From the NCBI RefSeq assembly GCF_030272615.1, contig NC_081413.1:557841136-557905135 (forward strand): a stretch of DNA of 64,000 bases, written 5' to 3'. Every line of letters begins with the position of its first letter. Positions within the stretch are counted from its first letter, which is position 1. Below are positions 12,513 to 24,397 of the stretch, piece by piece. The stretch comes from Cryptomeria japonica. Lineage: Eukaryota > Streptophyta > Pinopsida > Cupressales > Cupressaceae. A program made the translations under genes and the position numbers. The notes under the pieces are model-generated. The model did no database searches, was not told the origin of the DNA, and worked only from the letters and a program-made list of their open reading frames with translations.

Positions 12513-13383
12513 TCATGTTGCAAAAAATATACATGTAATGGTTAATTGTCCTAGTTTAATCTCGTAAAACATAGAACTGTGATTGAGGAGTGAGCGTTCA
12601 ATTTTGTAGCAGCAATCCCTTCCTCTCGTATACACGCGTGTTGATTGTTCACATGAGATCACATCTCTTTGCAGCATTGTATCAAAAAATTCATGAGCCT
12701 TGTCCATGTTTCCACATTTTGCATTCATGTCAAGCAGGGCATTTGCAAGGACAACACCTAACAAAATTCCTCTATCCATTATGCTTTGATGGATGTCCAT
12801 ACCCTGTTCCAAAGCTCCCATTTTTGCATAGGCAGAGAGAATGCTCGCAAAGGTTGTGGAATTTGGCTTTATGCCTTCCAATTTCATTTGCTTGAAAGTG
12901 TCTAAAGCCTTTTCAACAAATCCATTTTGTGCATATCCAACAATCGTTGAAGTCCACGAGACAACATTTCTTTCAAGCATTCTATCAAATAGTTCACGTG
13001 CCATGTCTATGCTTCCACATTTTGCATATGTGTCTACCATGGCAGTTACAACTACAACATCTAACAAAATTTCTCTATCCTTTATGCTTCGATGAATGTC
13101 CATACCCTGTCCCAAATCTCCCATTTTGGCACAGGCAGGGAGGATAGTAGCAATGGTCGTGGAATTTGGCTTTACACCTGCCGATTGCATTTGCTTGAAA
13201 GTTTCTAAAGCCTTCTCAACAAATCCATTTTGTGCAGTTGCAACTACATCTGACAAAATTCCTCTATCTTTTATGCTTTGATGGATGTCCATACCCTGTT
13301 CCAAAGCTCCCATTTTGGCACAGGCTAGGAGTACACTAGCAAACGTAACTAAAGAAATGCAATGATCAGCTCCAAAGACATCA
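12513..13383 (-). pseudogene. PLS-type pentatricopeptide-repeat gene fragment (copy 1)
   Basis: PPR proteins bind RNA in mitochondria or chloroplasts, each 35-residue motif contacting one base. The longest ATG frame (13313 to 12513, 266 residues) holds about three PPR units with motifs VVVTAMVDTYAKCGSIDMAR, RNVVSWTSTIVGYAQNGF and KPNSTTFASILSAYAKMG. Open frame continues upstream of the ATG to a stop near 13383 (VTFASVLLACAK), so the real start is missing. Near the N-terminus DVV is followed directly by ATAQNGFVEKA, which looks like loss of about 30 residues between two adjacent units. After QRDVIS the frame leaves the PPR pattern. There is no organelle-targeting sequence and no C-terminal E or DYW domain. 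It is a gene scrap, probably not functional. Confidence 0.8.
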
Positions 13384-14950
13384 AACCACTACTAACAAAA
13401 CCGAGAGTCTAAAATATGATAGGGAATAGTGTGAGCTGTCCTAAAATAAAATATTTTATTTTCAATTTCAACTAAAACATAACTACTCAACCATTTAATA
13501 TTATTAATAAGTGTTTAATTTATGAAAGAGATAAATGGTTGGCCACAAGTACATGAGTTAGTAAATGCACACAAATAAGTGAATTTGATATTCAAAACTA
13601 TCTACAATGAATTCAATTCTTGTCCATTAGTCATTTATGTTTGCAATAAGCATCTTTCTTTGTTTTTCTTAATCTTTATTCATAGTTATGTGCATATTTC
13701 ACATTCTATAATTAGGATATCAATTGAAATGGCTGAACACTAGCATGATGTTTGTGTTGTGGTATAGATGCATGAAAACATAATTATGGGATTGTTATAT
13801 TATAGAGATCATAAATCTAGATATCGCATATTAGTTCTAGCTCTTCTTGGATTGAGTCTAAAGTTGACATACAGTCATAAAGCCATTATTAGCAAATCTA
13901 TCCATTTCTAGTAAAGACAATTGAGAAAGTCATTTTGATATTGAGAGTTTCTTATCTGTTTACCTATTGATCATTATTAAGCCATAATATTTAGGTCTAT
14001 TTATCTCTCTTGCAAAACCTCTGTAAGTGTCCTAGATTGTCCCTACTACTCACTCTTCAATGAAATAGTGGATTTCTAAAGATTTGTTGCACAAGGTGGT
14101 GTTGAATGTATCAACAAGGCTAGCATGGAAGGCATGTTCAAGCTTCCACTTATACAACTTACAACAAATGATTTGTTGATAGAAGAAACTCTTGAAATAG
14201 GAATACAATCGAAAGACAAGTAAGTACATACAAACCTCCTCAGTTGAAAGTAAAATCTATGTATAAAAAGAGTACATTGAATCCCAATCCATAAACACAA
14301 TAGAGATACCGATGGAGACTTAATTGGATGTAGCATGTCACACCAAAGTTGTTAGAGTATGCTAAGCTAGTACATAATGTTTCCTAAAGCCACATTAGTA
14401 TTTTACCCAGATCATTATCTACCAAAACTAGCTATAGTAGTTCTTTTGAGGATTCATTTCATGGTGCTAGATCTTCATTTAGTTCCACTTCTTGTTGGAG
14501 AAAAGAATAGTTATTTCTTGAGGTAGATGAATATCACATCAACAAAGGACAAGACCCTTTCTAGAATATAACAAATTCTACTCCAACAAAAGATCATGGG
14601 GGTTTCCCTAGAGATATTGAATAAGAGATAGACATCTACTGCTGCATTAAAAGCATTGGCATGTTCTTCATTTATTAATGTAAACTCTCTGTGACGCCAC
14701 CACAACCAACAAAGGTGTAAAAAATTGTTTGCAATGCATGGATTTTTATAATTGTCCTTTGAGAAAACAAAATTAAAGTATGGAAGCAGGATCTGCCAGC
14801 TCTTGAGGGAATCTTGATGAAAAATAACTGTAAAATATTTGGGCGAGCTTATATGCAAAATAAGCAAACTAGAAATCTAAATTCAATAAGATGCTCTATT
14901 CAATGATGATAATTTCTATTTTCTTGCCTGTGAAGAAAGACCATTTCAAA
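13384..14950. other. AT-rich spacer, no gene recognised
   Basis: The part to about 14178 is shared with copy 2. A minus-strand open frame at 14511-14867 (118 codons) has no recognisable domain and looks like chance. I did not find a CACTA terminal repeat here that would mark the left end of the next element. Confidence 0.45.
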
Positions 14951-16546
14951 CAATATCAACGAAAAACAAAATAAGGAGACAATTGCTAGATTGTGGTCTA
15001 ACTTGAAAAGAAAAGGTGATGGAAAATGTTATTGTCCATGTAAAATTTGTAAGGGGTTAAAGACTAGAAGACTTCTAATCAAAACATCGAAGAAACATTG
15101 TAGGTTGCATGGTCACATTGAAGGTGGACATGATTATCATCCATTGGTAATTTTTTCTTTATATCGTGGTGACAATTTATATACATAATAAATCACATGA
15201 TGATGAGATCATGATCATGGTTACTTTGTTCCTATCAATTTTATATAGGTCGAGCACTTCGGAGCACATGGTATGGATCAACACAACCTTGAGAATATTA
15301 TTTTTGAAGTGGACGAACATGGAGGTGTGAATATCGAAGCTGAAGATAATGATCCCATGGAAGATGACGATCATGAGCTAGAAAACACAATTGAAGATGA
15401 TGGTACAAATACATTGATCCATGACTCATTTAGTACTTGTGCAACTGATCATGATGATGAAGATGACCTTGATGTTGTTCATGATGTCCCTCTACTTGAG
15501 AAGGCATCTAAGGCCCTTTACGAAGGCTCGCAGGCAACTCTTCTCTCTGCTGTATTGTTGTTGGTGAACTTGAAGGTTATGGATGGTTTATCCAACATAA
15601 CAATGTCACGTATGTTAAGGTATGTCATATATGTCATAATAAACTATGAATCATGTTGTACCATTAATATTTTTTATTATAACAAATTATATTTTTTCAC
15701 TGTAGATTGATAGGTGAGTTTTTGTTACCACCATCAAATATTCTACCTCGCTCATACCGAGAATTATCTGTCATTATGAAAGATATTGGAATGGAGTATC
15801 AAGCAATAGATGCTTGTCCCAACGATCATATTATATATCACAAACAACTTGAATTTTGAATTGAATGCCTTGAATGTCATATTAGTATATATCGAAGAGA
15901 TCAAATAACAAAAAGGGTTCCTCGCAAGGTTCTTCGCTATATTCCCATTATTCCACGTATGCAACGATTATTCAAGTGCACTAGCTTGGCACAATTTATG
16001 GATTACCATGCACGCAATAGAAGTCGAGATGACATTATTTGAATGCCTGCGGATGGTTCAACATTTATGGACATAAAGGAAAAGTGGCCACAGTTTAAAG
16101 AAGAACCTCATAATCTCAGGTTTCATTGGCAGCGGACGGTGTCAATCCATTTGGAGAGATGAGATCTATTTACTCATTGTGGCCTGTTTTTGTTATCAAC
16201 AATAACATTCCTCCATGGATGTCAATAAAGAGGGAGCACATAATGTTGGCAATGATTGTTCCAGGTATTTTATCATTTAAATATAGTCGTCTAAATTTAA
16301 TTATAAATATTGCTTTAAAATGGTCATAATAATTAAGTAATGTTTTTGTTCATTCAATTAGGTAAGTACCAAGTTAAAGATATGAATGTATATATTGAGC
16401 CTCTTATCGACGAGCTGCTGGAGTTATGGAATGATGTCACTATGTATGATGTCTCTAGACCAATAGGACAAAGACAATTTCAATTCTATGTGATGCTTCT
16501 ATGGACAATACACGATACCCCGGGGCTAACACATTTTTGTGGTATG

Positions 16547-17607
16547 TGTTGGTATTTTGGTATGGTTTGTCATTGATGTCAACACCTACTGAATACACCT
16601 ACTCTAGAGATCCAACAACATTCACTGGCAAACAGTAAACTATGCAACAATTACTGGTACATGATTCACCGGTAGGATATATTGTTCACCGGTACCTGGA
16701 ATGATATGGAAGACACTTGGTAATGTCAAAGACATCGTGTGGACACTTTATTTTCAAATAATAATCATTGGTATATTCATATTTTCATATTTGCTTTTAC
16801 TGGCAAATAGGTCCAAGTTATCTAGGGTTACACTGGCAGGTTTATCTTTTCCAGATCAGCATGGCACGCTACGGAGATGATTTATTATTGTAAATGCATT
16901 AAGCTGACATGTTTAATCGGTTATTGCATCAGATATTATATTATTTCTAAAGTGTTTTTATTGTAATATCTTGTAGATCCGACCTACTAAAATTGGTCTT
17001 AGGGTATGGTATAAATGTAAGATCTTATTTGTAAGATCAAGTGTGTAATGCGAAAAAGAATTGTGTGAAGGTATATGCGAGATCAAGCAGAGATATACAC
17101 AAAGACATCATTTGAAGGTGAAGTTAGGTTTTTGTAGAAGCATATCAACATTACACCGGTACTGAATCCAACATATGAAGATGCTATTTTGTGCAGTACA
17201 TTCTTATTGGATTTAACCATCCAACTGTAGCCAGTGTGACTCCCATTTGTGATTGAGTAGTGAGCTCTAGGCTATTGGCCTTTCTGCATGTGCAGACCCC
17301 TCTTGTACACTTACTATCTGCAGTAGTATCATCTGATTGTGGGTAAGGTTTCCCACCGTGGTTTTTCCTCTTACAGGGTTTCCACATACAAATATTGGTG
17401 TCATGTGTTGTGGATGACTTTATGTTTATGTTTCATGCATTAATCATTACTGGTATAGCAATTTATTGTTAACACTGTCTACCTACATACTTAACTGGTT
17501 TACCAGTATTAAGCATTAAGTTGGTTAATAAGTTTTTGGTTTGAATTTATTAGACAACTGATTCACCACCCCCCCCCCCCCCTCTCAGTTGTCTCTAGGA
17601 CCTAACA
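16547..17607 (+). repeat. Solo LTR inside the CACTA transposase
   Basis: It starts TGTTGGTATTTTGG, ends GGACCTAACA, and is flanked by GTATG on both sides (16542-16546 and 17608-17612), a perfect 5-bp target duplication. Length is 1061 bp with a C13-14 run shortly before the right end. The host exon reads up to the left GTATG, and the intron continues after the right GTATG, so the target was the splice donor itself. Same general family as the solo LTR at 8455-9511. Confidence 0.92.
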
Positions 17608-20065
17608 GTATGTTATAGTGTTTAAGTTGTGCATGAACATTATAATTCAAAAATTTATCATATTTAATCCAATTATACATTATCTTGTAGGTCTTCAAAC
17701 AAAGGGAAAATTTGCATGTCCTGTTTGTGGTCCAAAGATGAAATCTCGTCATTCAAAAAGTTTAGGAAAGCATGTGTTTGATGAGTATAGGCACTTTCTC
17801 CACAAAAATCATAAGTATCGAAATACTAAAAAAAAATCTTTTCAATGGGAAAGAAGAGAGTACATCAAAGCCACGAAGAATGACACCTCACATGTGGAAG
17901 TTGGAATATAATAGAATTAACCATCAAGGTAATGCCATTCCATCTATTGGTTTGTCATAAAACATCTTTTCTATTTTGTTTAGTTTATTGATGATGTGAT
18001 TGATGATCATGAAGGTCATGAAGGCATAAATGACCACCTTCCTAAGGGAATAAAAAGTTATCCCCGCCAATTTAGTAGGTTGCCCTACTATGAGCAGTTA
18101 CAAATTGTTCATTTGTTTGGTAGTATGCATATTGGAAAGAATATAATAGAGACGGTATGGAAAATATTGGATGGAAGGCGTGACAAAGACAAAATTGTCA
18201 AAATATGTAGTGACATTCAAGATTCCAATCATGCAATGATAAATGTCATTCAATCAAATAGTCATGGAGACCAGATTAATATAAGTGAGCTTCCTTGGTT
18301 AATAATGAACCATCAAAGCAATGCTATAAAGGAAGTCATACGAAAAATTTGATTTCTAACAGGATTTGCTACGAACATAAACAATCTCATATCAAAGAAA
18401 AGTGAATTTGGGTCAGGGATGAAAACGCATGATTGGCATACCTTCATTAAGGTAATTCATGTTCTTGTGTTTTTAGTATGTATTTAAGTACTGCACGTAC
18501 GTGTATTAGTATGTATTTAAGTACTGCACGTACGTGTACTTTTCGTTATGTTACAAAAAAATGAAAAGATAATTTTATAATTGTTGCAGTACGTTCTACC
18601 TCTATCTCTCCCAGACAACTTCGACAATAATGTCAAGCAAGTCATATATGATCTTGGAAAATACATGAGGTAGGTAGTGATATTTGTTTAGTTTGTTTTA
18701 TAGATATTATATTTGTGATTTGTTTTACTTGTTATGTAATATATATTTTTGCATCTTGAATACCTTGTAGGTGGTTGTCATGTAAAGAAATTCATAAAGA
18801 TGATATAAAATATTGGAAGAGAAAAATTCCTCATTTAATGTGTGAAATGCAAAAGTGTCTACCTCCAACTTTTTTCAATGCACAAGAACACTACCTCATA
18901 CACCAAGTTGAGGAGATTGAATTATGTGGACTTGTACACACTAGGTCAATGTGGATGGTTGAGAGGCACTTGAAATTTTTGAAGGCTTTGGTTCGACAAA
19001 GAGCACTCCTGAGGGTTCTATGGTGGAGGGATATATGGTATACCAGACTATGGTGTACATTTCTAAATATCTTCCTAAGTTTGCAGCAAAGATCCACGTG
19101 GATCGCATTTGGGATCCCAACACCATTAACAAATTCGAAGGGGAGTACTTGATGGGGAAAGGTAGATTGAGGAAAGTGAGAGGTAATTATAAGATGTTAT
19201 TGTATTTAATTAATTCTTAATCTTCAAAATAAATCGATTGTAAGATGCCTATTTATTTTTTGTACAGTTGGTTGAGAGTGGGATGCACTACATTTGTATA
19301 TTGCAAACAATCTTGATTGGATGACGATATGGATTGAATGTTGTCAACATTTTGGATGCATGTTAACATGGGAAGGTGTGGCTTCATTGGTTAAAGAAGC
19401 ACATCGTAATGAAGATTCTAATGTTACGCAAAGGGAAATTGATTTAGCATATGGTTTAAGAGATAAACAGGTATGTATATATTCATTAATCACCCATATG
19501 TTTATCAACTCACAATGCAAATTTTTTTACATGTTTGACATATCATAGGTCAAACACCACAATGCTATGTGCTGCAATGGTCATAAATTTCACATAAAAA
19601 AGTTGAATGACACGAAGAAAACTTGTGATTTTGGCATCACTGCAATCTTTGAGGTGACAAATATTTCATTGAGAAATGACATTCATCCTCAACAGTCTTA
19701 AAATCGATACTATGGCATTTTGGATGATATACTTGAGTGTGACTTTAATTCCTTCAAATTAGTTTTGTTCGTTGTCAAATCGTACAGGCTATGATTAAAT
19801 AAAAATGATCCTGATAGAAATTTTATTGAACATGATAATGGTTTTATAATGCTAAATACAAGGTCATTTGAACCAGTTGGGGATGAGCCCTATGTTCTTC
19901 CAAGCCAATGTGAGCAAGTATTTTACTCAGAGGTTCCACATAAACTGGGTTGGTCATTTGTTGTAAGACATGATCAAAGAGGAAGGTCGATAAAGTATAA
20001 TGTGATGGAAGAAGAAGATACCAAAGAAGTAGAAGATGAAGTGGATGATGATCACGATTGACAGT

Positions 20066-20274
20066 TTCTCAATGACAATGAAGAAGAACAAGAAGAAGAA
20101 GAAGATGATGATGACGGTGATGGTGATGGTGATGGTGATGGTGATGGTGATGGTGATGGTGATGGTGATGTTGGTGATGATGATGGCGAAGATGTTGATG
20201 ATGATGATGACGACAACGACGATGATGATGATGACGATGATGACGACGACGATGACGACGATGACGACGACGAC

Positions 20275-20341
<67 letters not shown>

Positions 20342-20345
20342 TTGG
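20066..20345 (+). repeat. GATGGT / GAT microsatellite coding an Asp-rich tail
   Basis: About ten GATGGT hexamers (from 20116) are followed by a mix of GAT and GAC and then a pure (GAT)n run ending near 20342. In the transposase frame this reads Glu-Glu-Gln-Glu, then Asp-Gly repeats, then roughly fifty Asp. An in-frame TGA (20059-20061) precedes it, so it is no longer joined to the transposase. Acidic linkers are common in CACTA proteins, but this length reflects replication slippage. Confidence 0.9.
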
Positions 20346-20823
20346 TGATTGTTTATTACCTATGTGATGGATGGTGATTTATGATACATATGTGATGGAT
20401 TACATATTTATGATGACACATGATATGTGATGCTAATTGTGATGCTCAATTACAGATATGATGACACATCATGTGATGTTTCTTATGCTTATGATACGTA
20501 TGTATTTATTGTTTATCAATTTACAAATGTAGTAATGATTATGATGCTCAATTGATGGTGTTGATTTTAGGTATAGTCCTTGTGTGATGCTGTCACCCTT
20601 GGTGGGAACAGGTCATTGACTACAGACATCGTCAACCATTTAGTTGAGGATCCTGCATAGTCTACATAAAGTAAAGGTAAGGAATTAAAAAATTTACAAT
20701 GATTTTGATGACAACATCTTTTTATTATTTAATACTCTTTTTGTCTACAAAGTTCATGTTGTTCATGTTGTGTACTATGTAATTTCGCTAACGTTTTTAA
20801 TACTTTTTCTTTGTCACAGGCTG

Positions 20824-23731
20824 ACATGGATCCATCACATATCACAGACAAAGATGTAGCTTGCAACACTTCTACCAAGCAGGTAAACCTCATTGTAATT
20901 GTACAAATTAGATAGGAGCAAACTATTACATTATTATTTTCTTTTTTTTAGTGATTTATACTAATTTTGTAATTGTTAATGATATTCTTGACAGAGACGG
21001 ATGTTCGGGGAAAGGGAAAGGGAGTTGCAGTATCTGAGCACCTTTCAATGGATGTGGAATCATTAGGGTTAAGCAATGATGACCCTGAAGATCCCACAGA
21101 CCTTGTGAAATTCTTTAAAATGCCTCTTATAAAAATTAGAAAAGAGATTGTTGCTTTGGCAGCCGTGCATCCTACCATTGATGAGATATGACAGAGGGTG
21201 GAACTATTGTTTAAGACAATAGAAAACTTGCAAGTAAGCAGTAATGAAAGCTTTTAATTATAACAAAAGCTCAATAATGGTTTATATTTTATTCTCTTTT
21301 ATGTCATTAACTAAAATATGTACGTATTATTTTTATAGCAATTTATCCGCCCTCATGAAAGTCGTTCCCACTATCAGTGTGTTGCAGGATCTTCAGGTGA
21401 TGATGATTTTCTTGTATTATCACTTTCTTGGCTTATCACTCCGAGTACCCAAAACACATCATACTTGATATTGTCAATTTTCAAAATAAAGGTTCATCCT
21501 TGTTTACAATTCTTACACTTTTCGTATATTTAATGTATTATTCTTTAGGTGCTTCCAATGTTACTGTGCAAATGCCGCCACCGCCTCACCAGAGGTCACC
21601 CTCACCTATTTTGCCAATTGCAATGTCAGCAACGCGTAGCATGCAGACATCCTCTAGTGCATGTCATATTGGCCTGCCCACTGTTGGTAGATCCCTCTTT
21701 TGCTCTATCTTCTGTCATGTGTTTATTTACCTTCAAGCTTTCTTTCTTGAATTCTAATGCCATTTCATAGTGGATTCATTTTTTTCAGGAGGAGATGCAC
21801 ATGAGGATGTGCCAGAGGTGACTACTGCTGATAACATACCATCATTTCCTGGATCTTCTCGTATTTCTAGTACGGGAACGTTGCAGGCCACATTGGTGGT
21901 GAGCGACGAAGAAATGATTCCCTTAAAGATACAAAAGGTTCTAGGTACTTTAAAATTATTATTATATATACTCTAATTGTAATTTACTTTATGATCACTT
22001 GTTGTGGACTAATGATCCCATGAATTTTTTGCAGGCAATGATATTTTCTATAAACATGTTAGCGACATTGCATTGTAGATATTTGGGCCCACCATACGTA
22101 AAAGGTGGTACATCATATGTGAACTAACCCTAATCCACTTTTGATTTCATATCATTGCTAGAAGAGTTTTCCTTTGATCTATTTCTTGAAGTGTAGTAAA
22201 TGTAGCTTCAGTTCATTTCTAAATCTAACAGGTTTGTTTTGCTTTAAAAGGTGGAATGACCAAGAAAAAAGTTAAAAGATGAAATGACAAACCAAATGGT
22301 TGAGTGGTTTAGAAATGACACCTTTGACAAAACCAAGCTCCTTGAAAAAGATGGCTCATATCTAAAGTATGTGAGGGACTAATACAGGATCCATTTGGAG
22401 AGGAACCAAAAGTACGAACGTCCCCCCATGATTCCAAAGAGGGAGTGGAAGGAGCTGATTTTGGATGCCAAGGAGAAAATTGAAAAGAAAAAAGGAAATA
22501 CACCACTAGACGCCAGAAAAAGGTACGTGATACCATTAAGAATGTAATTATGTACTAATTAATTACTCTTTATATTTATATAATCTAACATATTTCAAAC
22601 TTTTTATAGACTGAGTGACACGTCAAAGGCAACCAAGGCAAGGCAAGAAAAGCACGGGCAACACAAATTCAGCTCTGGTGGTTACATGAAACTTGATGCA
22701 TGAATTGTAAGTATCTCATGTAAACAAAATATTGCATCAAAATATTAATAAATTGTAAACATTTTTTTTTATCAAACAATGCAAGCAAAATTCACGGTAC
22801 CAAGCAAAAATACAGGGCTCTGAATTCAATAGAGCGCCCACAGAAGATGACAAGAGAATTGCCTACCAGCAAGGCTATTCAGCCATGGCTGATCGGCTAT
22901 GAGAATTGAGTGGGCATACACAACATTCAAGTGCATCTGTCACACAGGTAAATATGGTAAATGGAAGTTGTTTCAAATTGAATACTTTACCAATAATCTA
23001 ATTGATGTTGAGTTCCAACATAAAGTGACTATATTTGTTTTAAATAAGAAAGCAATGATAACAATGTGCATGTCATTGGAATGCAGCCTGCTAATTGTGA
23101 AACACCACCTGCACATGAAGGTCTGGATGTGCATCCCAATAGTGGAGGTATCCATTTGCTATTCAAATTTATTTATTTAGCTATTAATACAAGTATATAT
23201 ATCTTAATTTGTAATTAGAGTAGTAATTAATGTAACCTTTTTTGTTAATATTTTAGAGCATGTAGTCGGTGGTGAGCAAGTGGAGCATGATCTGGGTACA
23301 CAACCTCAAGAACATGATGTTCCCCACTCAGGTAAAGAGGTCCACTGTTATTGATTTAAACAAATATAATTGCAATTGGTGTTCAACATTAATGTAACCT
23401 TTAGTATTTCAACTCCAAATGATCTAGAGGGTGTTCAACATGTTGAGGTTGAGGCTACACAAAATGATGTGGCCCCATCAGGTAAAGAGCACATGTTCTC
23501 TAAATTAATGAAATATTTGTAACAATAATAATTTTTTTTTTGAATTTAACCCATTTCTTTGTTATTGCAGAGGACCCCCCTTCGCTTCAATGTCCTCGTC
23601 CTCAGTATAGGACTAGGCATACATTGAGATCATGAGCAGTTGGCAAAACATCTGCAGAGGGGGGAAATGATGAAGAAATCGATGTTCCACTTAGTATTTT
23701 CATAGCTTCAAAGAAAAAACAAAGAAAGAAA
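20824..23731 (+). pseudogene. Second CACTA gene (transposase_24 / En-Spm-like), many short exons, broken
   Basis: Short open blocks bounded by GT/AG sites run from MDPSHITDKD (20826) to a Lys-rich end (KKKQRKK, stop at 23729-23731). The most telling part is 22300-22890, with RPPMIPKREWKELILDAKEK, SDTSKATKARQEKHGQHKF and RAPTEDDKRIAYQQGYSAM. This order resembles the plant transposase Ptta/En-Spm domain that accompanies TNP2 in CACTA elements. The N-terminal half has Pro-rich and acidic blocks (MPPPPHQRSPSP near 21572; DEEMIPLKIQKVLG near 21906). In-frame stops interrupt several blocks (near 22379, 22700 and 22900). Three consecutive small exons near 23085-23480 look like copies of one another. 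The protein would bind subterminal DNA of the transposon; that role is inferred from the family. Confidence 0.65.
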
Positions 23732-23759
23732 TGATTGAAATCTAACTAATTTGATAATG

Positions 23760-23965
23760 ACTAATTTTTTATGTGTTAGTGAATGTAATTATGTGCTAAT
23801 TAATGGTTATGGATGATATGTTTTAATTAATAATGATGAATGTTGCGTGTTAATTAATGTTAATCAATGTTATGTGTTAATGAACGTTATGCGATATTAA
23901 TGAATGAATGCTATATTTTATTAATGGTAGAAAGAGTTAATGAATGAATGTTATAAGATGTTAAT
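23760..23965. repeat. Degenerate tandem repeat of TTAATGAATGTTATGTG-like units
   Basis: Units around 20-35 bp built on TTAATGAATG/TTATGTG follow one another with many differences directly downstream of the second CACTA gene. They could be subterminal repeats of the transposon, which CACTA elements carry near their ends, but I cannot show a matching set on the left side. Confidence 0.5.
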
Positions 23966-23986
23966 AGGGAATTTAGAGTGATGTTA

Positions 23987-24014
23987 AGGGGGGGTGGGGG
24001 GGGGGGGGAGGGGC
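23987..24014. repeat. G-rich run
   Basis: Nearly uninterrupted G (about 24 of 28 bases) with single T and A breaks. It is a low-complexity tract and a likely site of sequencing or assembly error. Confidence 0.85.
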
Positions 24015-24302
24015 CAAATGAGCTTCCACCTTCATGTGGTTGGCCCTGTTAAGTAGAGAATATTAAACTATTCTCGAAACCAAGCGAAGCTAAACAAGTT
24101 AACACACTTTTCAATATTTCATTATGTTGCACAGTTAGTGTTATTAAATGATGTATATTGAATCTTAATTGCAGGGTGCAAGTGGAGCCAACATGAACAA
24201 CAACACCAGAAGTTGTTGGGTATAATGAACTCCCATATTGTCTTGTCTATACACAAACAATATGAGTTGCTTCAAGTGTTGATATCCAATGTAGCACTGC
24301 AT

Positions 24303-24397
24303 AAGTTATGAATATGCCTCATCCTTGTAAGTTTTTTTATTACTTGTAAGTAATGAATATGCCTCATCCTTGTAAGTTTTTTATTACTTGTAAGTCA
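24303..24397. repeat. Tandem duplication, unit about 45 bp
   Basis: Two near-identical units beginning ATGAATATGCCTCATCC and ending ATTACTTGTAAGT lie head to tail, differing by one T in a T run. Confidence 0.85.

Larger units (their letters stand above)
1..14178. repeat. Long direct repeat, copy 1 (partner 50085-64000)
   Basis: This stretch aligns end to end with 50085-64000 in the same orientation, starting at an offset of 50,084 bases. By eye there are roughly one to three differences per 100 bases plus scattered indels. The copy runs off the left edge of the window, and the partner runs off the right edge, so neither outer breakpoint is visible. It carries, left to right, a Copia gag region and 5' LTR, a large non-coding LTR element with two nested insertions, and a PPR fragment. 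It could be a real tandem or segmental duplication, or a haplotype duplication left by assembly. Confidence 0.95.
14991..20366 (+). pseudogene. TNP2-type CACTA transposase, broken, multi-exon
   Basis: In a live element this protein cuts the CACTA ends. Recognisable parts in order: a Cys-rich transposase-associated domain (CYCPCKICKG, about 15030-15130); an acidic linker with LLEKASKALYEGS (15500-15560); the TNP2 core in pieces (VPRKVLRYIPIIPRMQRLF near 15920; DGVNPFGEMRSIYSLWPVF at 16140; LACPVC-like KFACPVCGPKMKSRHSKS at 17708; LFGSMHIGKNIIETVW near 18113); DUF4218 (EIELCGLVHTRSMWMVERHL at 18915); and a DUF4216-like end (YVLPSQCEQVFYSEVPHK at 19890) followed by an Asp-rich tail. Introns with GT/AG ends are visible. 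Damage includes in-frame stops near 15856, 16039 and 20059, frameshifts near 16120 and 18998, and one in an A9 run (17828-17836). A solo LTR sits at an intron donor. The family call is firm, the exon model approximate. Confidence 0.88.
14950..23740 (+). mobile_element. CACTA (En/Spm) DNA transposon, decayed; termini not located
   Basis: Two adjacent plus-strand gene remnants make the usual CACTA pair: a TNP2-type transposase with its associated domains (about 14991-20366) and a second, exon-rich gene (about 20824-23731). A solo LTR lies inside the first. CACTA termini (CACTA...TAGTG with a 3-bp target duplication) could not be placed, so the stated limits are those of the coding remnants, not of the element. 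Confidence 0.8.

Noticed and set aside
12590-13281. Several plus-strand open frames opposite the PPR fragment
   Set aside because: They are shadows of the repeated PPR coding sequence on the minus strand and contain no domain of their own. The same applies at 62371-63062.
14511-14867. 118-codon minus-strand frame as a gene
   Set aside because: No recognisable domain or matching sequence elsewhere in the window; composition is that of AT-rich spacer.
15273-15710. Acidic 145-codon frame as an independent gene
   Set aside because: It is an internal piece of the CACTA transposase, between the transposase-associated domain and the TNP2 core, and runs past the likely splice donor near 15620.
20036-20377. 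Plus-strand frame of repeated Met
   Set aside because: It is the off-frame reading of the GAT repeat; the Asp frame is the one continuous with the transposase.
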